Shown in pieces: positions 11,401-20,400 of a stretch of DNA of 64,000 nt. The translations under genes were made by a program, and so were the position numbers. Location: positions 6,898,167 to 6,962,166 of the forward strand of contig JARUPZ010000017.1 of NCBI GenBank assembly GCA_031213475.1, in the 5' to 3' direction. Under the pieces are notes generated by a model. That model was not told the DNA's origin and searched no databases. It worked only from the letters and a program-made list of their open reading frames with translations. The DNA comes from Nereocystis luetkeana (taxonomy: Eukaryota > Sar > Phaeophyceae > Laminariales > Laminariaceae). Numbering within the stretch: position 1 is the stretch's first letter; every line of letters starts with the position of its first letter.

Positions 11401-14400
11401 AGCGGGGGTGGTGCTCAGAGGAACCTCAACTTGCGTCAAGCAATGGTGCTTTACTTCAGCGCGAGCAACCATGGTAGTATGAAGAGCCGAACGTCTGGTT
11501 TTGGCCCAGTCCTAGCACAGCATGTATATCGTTGCAAACGTGCCCCGCTGCAAATGCCATCACCAGCGTTCCTGGTTCCGTGTTGTAGGTAGCTAGGTGA
11601 ACGGCTTGTGCCTATCGTTTGCATGGTCAACAACTCGGTGTAAAGCTTCATCTATGGCCGCCTCTAGTGCCGGAAACCGCTTCCACATCTCGCCTGCGCA
11701 CCTACGACCGAATTCACGGATACCTTGCCAGATCCCGGCGCAACGACGGGCAATACATCTTACAAAGCGATGGGTCTCCCGAAATAAAAAAGGCCAATGC
11801 ACATCTCCAACTTCAAACACAGCGGGGTACGTAATAGGCTATTAGATGCGACGCGTGCTGCGATGAAGGTAGCACGTTTTGGCTAAGATATTGTCTAGAT
11901 GACGGTGGCTCCTTAGCCCAAGAGTCGTCGGAATTCCATTCTTCATTTGGCAAATAATTGTCTTCGTATACCTAGGTCATGACAACATTCATCAACTATT
12001 GCACTCTGATTACTCTTGGAGTCAGATTATGTGTGACATACTAATAGTAGAACAGCTCCCCAAGCGGAGAGCCTAGGATACGAAGTAGTGTACCTCTTCT
12101 GTAGAATGCATCATGTTTTCTTTGACTACCACAGCAGAGCGGCACATGTTGTGGATGCTTTATTTACTGAGGGCACCTCTAAAACCAGTGTGAGGCAGGT
12201 GTTTTTTAGCACGTTCATAGTGTTTGCGCAGCGCGACGTGCAGGGGGCTGAAGCCTTCGTAGCTGGCATGCTCAGCCTTTGTCAAACTCGCGTGCAGATA
12301 GTCAAGACAGCCTCCAATCCAGGACTGGGGCCACGGAAATGCCGATGGAACTCACAGTACGCGAAGCTCCGTCAGCCCCGACAGCCATGGTTCTACGATC
12401 GTCAGACTATTGTCCGTGAGCTCCCTATCATGGCGCACGACGCGAACAGACGACAAGATTGATCAAACTTTAGCAGAATTGGCTTGACAAGAGTATACAC
12501 GGGGACGGTTGAGATTGTCAGTCGACCCGAGGTTTGGCTTCGGTCGGTTTTCTCCGGCTGACAGTACTATTAACAGCAATTTCCCCCGACACACGAACGC
12601 ACACACGGTCCAGTACGTCACATGAACTTTGCACTGTACCCTAAAAGGTATCATGTACCCGGTGTCTTTTAACGAACGAGTCCAGCATTACACAACCTAA
12701 CCGAGTCAAACTGGGCTGTTGTTCACTGATGCATCCATCAAAGAATGAAAGCAAGAACGCCTCTACCATGCGTCCGATAGGCCTCGCGAGAACCTCATGG
12801 TGGCGCGAAACCGTCGGTGTGATTGTGCCCGTGCCTCGATCATGTAAGGCATCCCTTGCGTTTACCTTCAACAGTGTGCAACGCTAAACACAACGTATAG
12901 TGAAGGCGTTGATGCAGCAAGTCATATGTGTGCAAGACACAACGTTCAGTCAAGGCGACTATTCGACATGTGATGTGTGCTCCCGATATAACTCACAATG
13001 TGTCCAACGCCGAGAGATCCGAAAACACAATATCGGGCAAGCTTCTGAGGCCATTGAAAATTAAGCTCCTGGCAACCGATGGCATCGAACCATCGCACAA
13101 AAAATGGTGAAAACGAAATGGGCATAATATCAGCAGCGTCGGGGCATCGATCGAAAGGAAAGTTGACCACGGGTGTTTCAACTGGGTATGCTGGAGGACC
13201 GTGTAGAAAGAATCGATCTCAGGCGTGCATGGCGGCACCGGCGACGAGTTTCGGTGCACACTAGAAGGATCGTCGTAATTTCCCACTTTTTGTACACGCC
13301 GGACGAAGTTGTAGATAAACCACTGAGAGACACCGGACACGTCCGCATCCTAACTAGGGCCTACTTGGGGTGATACAGTATAAAACTGCCCGAATAAGGC
13401 GGAGAATGGTGGCGCTGTCCACCCGATCCAGCGCCGGTGTTTGAGCGATCAGATGCAGAAGTTATCAATCACAATGGACCGGGTTGGTGTCGTGACCCAA
13501 ACTACAGCAGGTTGATGCCTGAAGCGCAACGGGTGCGGGACCGGTCGGGTCCACCCGATAGTTGTGATCACGAAACGAGCAAAACAGCCGCTGCGGCATC
13601 TAACAACAGTCAACACTGCGGAAGTCGCACCTAAATTGTACCAACGGCGTAATCAACGTGGCAAAAGACGGTTTTGCCAGAGCTTTCAAAGCATCATGCT
13701 AAGGTCTTCTGAACCGTGCTCTTATGGCGGGCATCATGTTATCCCCAACGACGTCATAGGAGTTGGAATGTTATCATTTTCAGCACCAGTTTACCTCCAT
13801 CGACATGGTATCGCAAGCGGATGTTATGATAGTTGGCGCTCTTGCTCACACGTGCCTTGTATCGATAGCGCATGGCCTTCACAGAGACAGAGGGCATAGA
13901 CAGTTCATAGCGCAGAAATACTCACAGATTCTCCAGCTTTGTCAGGCCGGCGAACAATCCTTCGGGTATGGTCCGAATCCCAGATTCGCTGAGGCCTCTG
14001 GACCGACGACGAATTACCACACAAGGGGACAGCGACCCAACCAAGAACGTCAGTAAGGTGGCACTGGAACGGTCGGTACTCGCGGTAGTGAGAAACGGCG
14101 CACTCGCTACGCGCAGCAGTCGCATCACTAGCGAGATGTCGTTATTGTTGAGGACGCACACCACGGTAGAGGTTCACTGCTTGTCTTCTGAGCCGGCCTT
14201 CTCACACGAGAAGCTCTACAACCTCACCCAAGATCTGATTTGGGGGAGGAAAGTGAAGGGGCTACTATACACGGTGATGAGCAGTCCGATGGCCCGATAA
14301 GAACCATACAACGAAGCAGGCCTGACAACACAACGTTGGCGTTCCGACAGTTTCGAGTGAAGACGCCCCCGTCTTTTGGGGAAACAATTATGCCGACAAG

Positions 14401-17400
14401 GACTATTACGGGGGGGCATAGTTAACAGGACCAAATATTGTTGGTAAAAATGGTTAAATATATAGTTTTTTATGTACATCATAGGTCCTGTTAACTAGGG
14501 TCCCCCGTAAGAGTACCTCTGTCGTGTCGAGCGACGTCAAACGAGAACGAAATATGCAACAAAAACACGAGCGACCACGAGCATTTTCTCCATAGAAGAG
14601 TATTCGCGTTGTATGCGAAACGGCCAGCGACAGGAACCGTGCTACGGAAAACGGTCCCGTTTGGCTCCAAATGTTGTGACTGATATGGCACCCCTCGTCT
14701 ACGGCTTATGGCACTACGCAACATATTGGTAGTCCCATTCCGTGGCAAAAACAACCCCACCAGAAAAAAAAACAGGATTTTTGGATGAGGGATAGAGCTC
14801 CTCGTGGTGTGCGAGCCTTTCGTGAATGTTTCCCTCGTAAATGTTCGGTGGGTCTCTACCGTAGCACTCACAAACGCGTGAGCTCCGTGAGGCCGTCGAA
14901 CAACCCCACCAGGCTGGTCGTATCCGTCAGATCGTTTCTGTCGAGAAACCTGAAGAGGTTTGGGCGAAAACAAGTGGACAAAGATAATTCATGCATTAGC
15001 GACCATCAAGGCACGTCCGACGCTATAGGTCCTCGATTCGCTGGACACGAAGCTACCACTCAGGGAAAGCTAGCTCCGGGGGCGGTTACTCCCGTTGACC
15101 TTTGATATGGCACGTCGAAACACCAAGTGTTCGCGCCGTTTTTTCCCTACGTGGAAGGCGCCAGGGTGCGAGTAGACATTCCTGGCGCGTGCTCCGGGAA
15201 CGTTGGCACCCTATTTTGTGTGAGGCGGCTCCCTTGGTTACAGTATAATATAGGAACCCTTTACCTGTCGTCCCAAACGGCTTTGATAAAAGCTAAAACC
15301 GCACCGCTATGAACATTCCCCATAGCCTGGGTTCCCGTGAATGATAGGGAATGGTGGGTCAGAAAGTGCTCACTCCGTCGTAGCACGCCTCTCCTGTGAT
15401 AATCGACGACCTACGACCCGTTCTACGATAGAGATAGAATATTTTTGCTATTTTGTTTCTGAAAGACGCGGTTGCTTGACCCCAAGTCGTCGGAATGTCA
15501 ATCTCGATTTCGAAAAGAAAACATTTTTTTTTTTGTAGACTTGGGCCATTGGACTATTCGCCGCGATGCATTTCGATTTTTGCTGATATCAGTTTTCGGG
15601 TGAGGTATGGAGCTTCTCTAGTGAGGAGCCTCAGAACATTTAGGGTGAACCTCTATCGTAGAACGCCTCCTACGGAGATTCCAAACCCTGTGCGAGATAC
15701 CAATCAAGCTATGTACCGGGGGCGGGGGGTATTCGATAGGAGAGACATGCTCGATTTCATGCATGGCCGTAGTCGTATGACCATAGACCCTCGCAACCCT
15801 GCAGTGCCGGGACTGAGCATGTCGGGTTTTCACCGACCGGGCAGACATTGCTTGCCCCTAGCGCGAAGCGCCGTGAAATGTCCGGTGAGTCGCACGAAGG
15901 GTGAGCTTCATCATATGCTGCTTGTGAGGCGGACTTGCATATGGATGACAGCTTTAGTGAATTAATTTAATCTCCGGCGTAGCCACTTCCAGAGACAGCA
16001 ATGGGAGTACCATGAAACTGCCTCCTGGGTGCCTTATCTTCAACACTACGTGATACGATAAATCCCCCTTGTTCGGGGTATAGGTTGTTTACCTCACACA
16101 AATAATCTAACTCGACGACCAGCTGTGGACAACTGCCAAACCAAATGTTGTCTAGCTCACGTAGTGAGCGGCATATTTTACAATGTCGTTGCCAACTGAC
16201 GCCAACCCAAGGGGGGAGGGGGGGGGGTAGCCACCGACGAATGCTACAGGAGGGGTGACCTTATACCATTATGAGGCTCTTGAGCAGTTGTGCGTCATAC
16301 CCAACCCAACCGAACACGATCTCATGACAAACTAAGCAACACAAATGGGTTTTCGCAAGCCTCCAGGCACTCTTCAACCCCAACCGCGTACTAACTGCAT
16401 CGCAGAGCTTCCTAGACACACCGCCTCTACCCTCGATCATGAACGAACTCACAGCTCTTGCAGTAGGGGAGTCCCCGAGAAGAGACACACGGGCAGGGTC
16501 TCGGGCGTCAACTCGTTGTTGAAGAGCCGCCTGGTCACAACCGGGGCGAACGTCGACCAACGGGCGAGGGTTCGCTAGTCTTGCACACGGGGATCGTCGC
16601 GATACCAAGGTGTTGCAGGGGGGCGGGCAGGCGGGCGATGACTCTCCGCCTAGCTTAGCGTGCTTTGTCTATTGCTAGGGGTGTGAGCATGCCTGAATAT
16701 AGCCCGGGACGGGTGAGACAATAGGGGGTAGTGCCTATTGGTTCTATGGGGCTCTTTTATTTGTGGGGAGCGTCATGCCTCACCCACATGACTGTTTTGT
16801 TTTAGCGAACGTATCACCCAAACCGAGCTCACCCCGATGAAAGACTCCACGGCATAAGTGCTTGCGAGCAATACCGTGCGAAATGCTATCGGATATCGGG
16901 TAGTTCCTGGGTTGAGAGGCTCCGTCAGTCACAAACATTTCGGCCAGAATCTGTTTCCCCGCGTCCGGGGACGACATCCAGCGTTCAAAATCCCAAAGCC
17001 CCGTGAACATGCAGCGACACTCAGTAGCGACCCCGGTGAGAACTACTTATGCGCTCGCTGGGTTTTCTGAAGCGCTGTTGCTGCCATTATCTGTTCACCA
17101 ACATCATCACCGCTTACTGCGCTGCACTATGTGGCACTATGGTACCCAGCAGTGGGTATTCCCCGTGCTGCTTTCTCGATCCCTGTGCGCCTTCAACAGT
17201 GGCAAGATGATGCCATGTGTAGCCTGTGGAAGCGTCTATCAATAGAGAACCGACGAGCAGGTGTTTCAAACGGCTCGCGGTCAGAGCCCACCGCGCGGCG
17301 AGCACGTTGTCTTCGCCTCTGCCTCAGGCTTACATCGTCGTGAGGCTAGCAAGGTCGGAAAAGGGCTCCCTCGGGCAAGCTGACCAGATCGTTGACGGAG

Positions 17401-20400
17401 ATGTCCCTGAACGAAAGCGACATCGTGAACACGAACACAAGCATTAACACGAGTGGTGCCAAAACGCGCGTGGTCACAAAACGGCCATGTACAACGGAAC
17501 CGACGACACCACCCTGGCTCTGACTTGTGCGCTACAACGAATGAGCTCGTCCAATTCGCGGTTGTGGTGACTTGCGCGACTATAGCTCTCTTAGTACATC
17601 ATTAATGTTTGAACATTATAACATCAATATATTGGCCAGAGGCTACTGCTACTACTAAAGACGCACGAACGACAGTGTTCCAGGTTTGTTTGCGATACCG
17701 TTGTGATGAATGGCGCGATTGAAGTCCGAGGTTTTAGGAACGCGCTGTTGGAACAGGTGTACTGCAAGTGAACGCCGCAGCCGAATGCAAGTCTAATCAC
17801 TCACAAGGTCTCGAGCTTCGCGAGGCCATCGAACAATCCTTCTGGCACGGTCACCAGGCTGCTGCGGTGGAGGTCCCTGGGCGAGAAATCGTCCTGACAA
17901 CCCAGGACGAAACAGCGGCAAATGTCAAGCAGGCGCCCTCGTATACTTCAGTAGGAAGGTCAACATATGGCAGGCCACGAGTGAACAAGATCCCCATCGA
18001 GGCGAGCAGGTCTCGACGGTGCATGACTTTTAGTAACGCGGACTACGAGTTTTCGTGATTGTGGTGAAAGGCCACTGTACCAGGAAGCCAGACACCAAAA
18101 GCAAGCGGTCGCCAAGATTTGCTTTGTCTCCACACAAGCAGCCGTCTCCAGGATACAGGTTTACTAAGAGCTACCTTCGTATGACGGTGGTACAACGCGT
18201 AAGCCAGCCTCGTTGGAAGAGCTGAGCTGCACGATTACCGAGCAGGTTTACGATACAAACGATTGCAAGCCATGTCCGACATCGTATGTGCCACAACGAT
18301 TAAATTCTGGCATGCTTCGCTGTACCGGCGACGCGCGGCGCTCTAAAGCAACACTTGCGTCCTGGCCGTATATTTGATCTCGTGCCAGCAGGTACAATCT
18401 CCGGTGGCGTGCTCTATTTTTTGTGTGCACTCACAAGAACGTCAGCTCGGACAGGCCAGCAAATGTCCCTTCGGCGTACGACGATACGCCGAGGCTGTCG
18501 TCGAGAAGTCTGAATACAGACAAACCCAGTAGGGCGACGGCGGAACACGGAAATCACGCGCGCACGATGGCAGCCCGACGTGATTGCAGGGACGAGAAGA
18601 ATTGTGTACACCGGTTAGGTTGAGCGAGTGTTCAGTCTAGCCCTTGGAGTGTCCACGGGTCCGATTGCAACCTCCCCCTTAGGCCTGCCGTATATTGTAT
18701 CAGTATTGGCCAAGGCAAATAGAGACAAACGTGTACAGGTAGGTTGGGTGCATGGACAGTGTACACGTGGGATTTTTCACAGGGCTCATTGCAACCGCCC
18801 CGTAGGCATAAACAGATCGCGTCACGGATGCTAGCCTGGGCCCGGGGTGACGCTGAACGCTTGCGTTGGCGAAATGACGAGGCATCCCCATCGATGAAGT
18901 ACCCAGCCCACGGTGGGGAATGGGATCAGAGAGAGGAGCGAAGCGAGACGAACTCCCAAGCGGGGTCTACGGTTTAAACTACGCGAGCAAAACATCTTAC
19001 TTAGCGAGACTGAGAGGTAGAGACTTACGAATACGTTTAGGGTCGTAGGGGTCAAAGAAATAGGTGGGGGGTCGGGTTAGCTGAGTGCTATCCACATGGG
19101 CCCCTCCGCACTACCATGGTAGTTTTCAGGCCAACAGGAACACAACAAGGACGCTTGTAAAACAGGAGACCATCCGTAGTACCTGAGCGGCCGTCAGATA
19201 GGTCCAACGTCTTGCAGGGCACAAGCACAAATAAACGTGGAACCGCCCTGCTGAAGGACTCAACCCTTCCATATTGCACGTCTATCTAGGGCTCCTATCG
19301 CCGGTCGACCGTGAGTGTCCTTCTCGTCAAGCCTCCCAGATTTCCATGGGGGCAGCATAAAACACCCTTTACGGTAGATACGAAAAAAAACGCACTTTTT
19401 AGCTGTAGGTTACTCGGACCGTTGCGATACATTTCTTGTACCCGCCACCCTCTGGTACGGTATAGCCTATATTGCTGCAGGCTATTTCGAATTTCACATC
19501 AGGGGCAGTATTCACAGCTCACAGCGCGTCCGTTGCACATGCTACAACCCGGACATGGTTGAACGCCGGCCCCACCGTCTGCAGTGGATTGCAAAGGCTG
19601 CGTTTGGGTACCTTCCGGTGAGAAGCTGGTCCTTTACCACAGGATGTTTGGGTCCCTGCAGAATATTTTGCGGTGCATATTCTACGCGGCTCAGGGACGT
19701 AGTGCGACGCCGTGCGAGTCACTCTCAGTCTTTCGATGTTGGCTCTCCCGAACTCCTCGAAGCATGACGGCAAAAACGGTACGTCGTCGTCCGTTAGGTC
19801 GCAACCGGTGAAGGCCCTGCAAACGGGGGGCAGGTGGCGTGCACGCGGGAACCTTGCCACAGCTCGCCTAGATGGCCGTTTACTCGTGACATACCCTGTC
19901 GATGGCTTTGTTTCGCTACGTGTATCCTTTTAGTGCAAGAAGCCCGTCGCAATTTTTTTCTCAAAGACCGTACCTCGAAGTATGTAATCACGGACTGGGC
20001 CGTCATTCGAAACCTACACACGTCATCCGGAAAATATTCATTGCAACAGCTGGTGCACTTCTGAACCTTGCTCGCCGTCGGGGTGGTGGGTACTCGTCCC
20101 CAGGGTCATCGGGCCGAAAACTTGTGTCTGCAATCATAAGCAACTAACTGCGATACCGCAATATGCTACAGTAGCTCTCTGCAGTGGAAGCTTACTGACT
20201 GCTCGGACGTGCTGCACAACCCCACCATGAACGCCGGTACCATCGAAGTCGATGCCATGCAGCGTCAGGTGGCTCGAGGCCCCTGCGGCACCCTATAAAT
20301 GTCGCTGGCAAGGCGCATCGATGTGTCATTTTCTCGGGTTAACGCAGGACCCTCGTTTCGTTCCTTTGTGGTTTGGCCGTATAAGACCGTCTCGGCTCTT

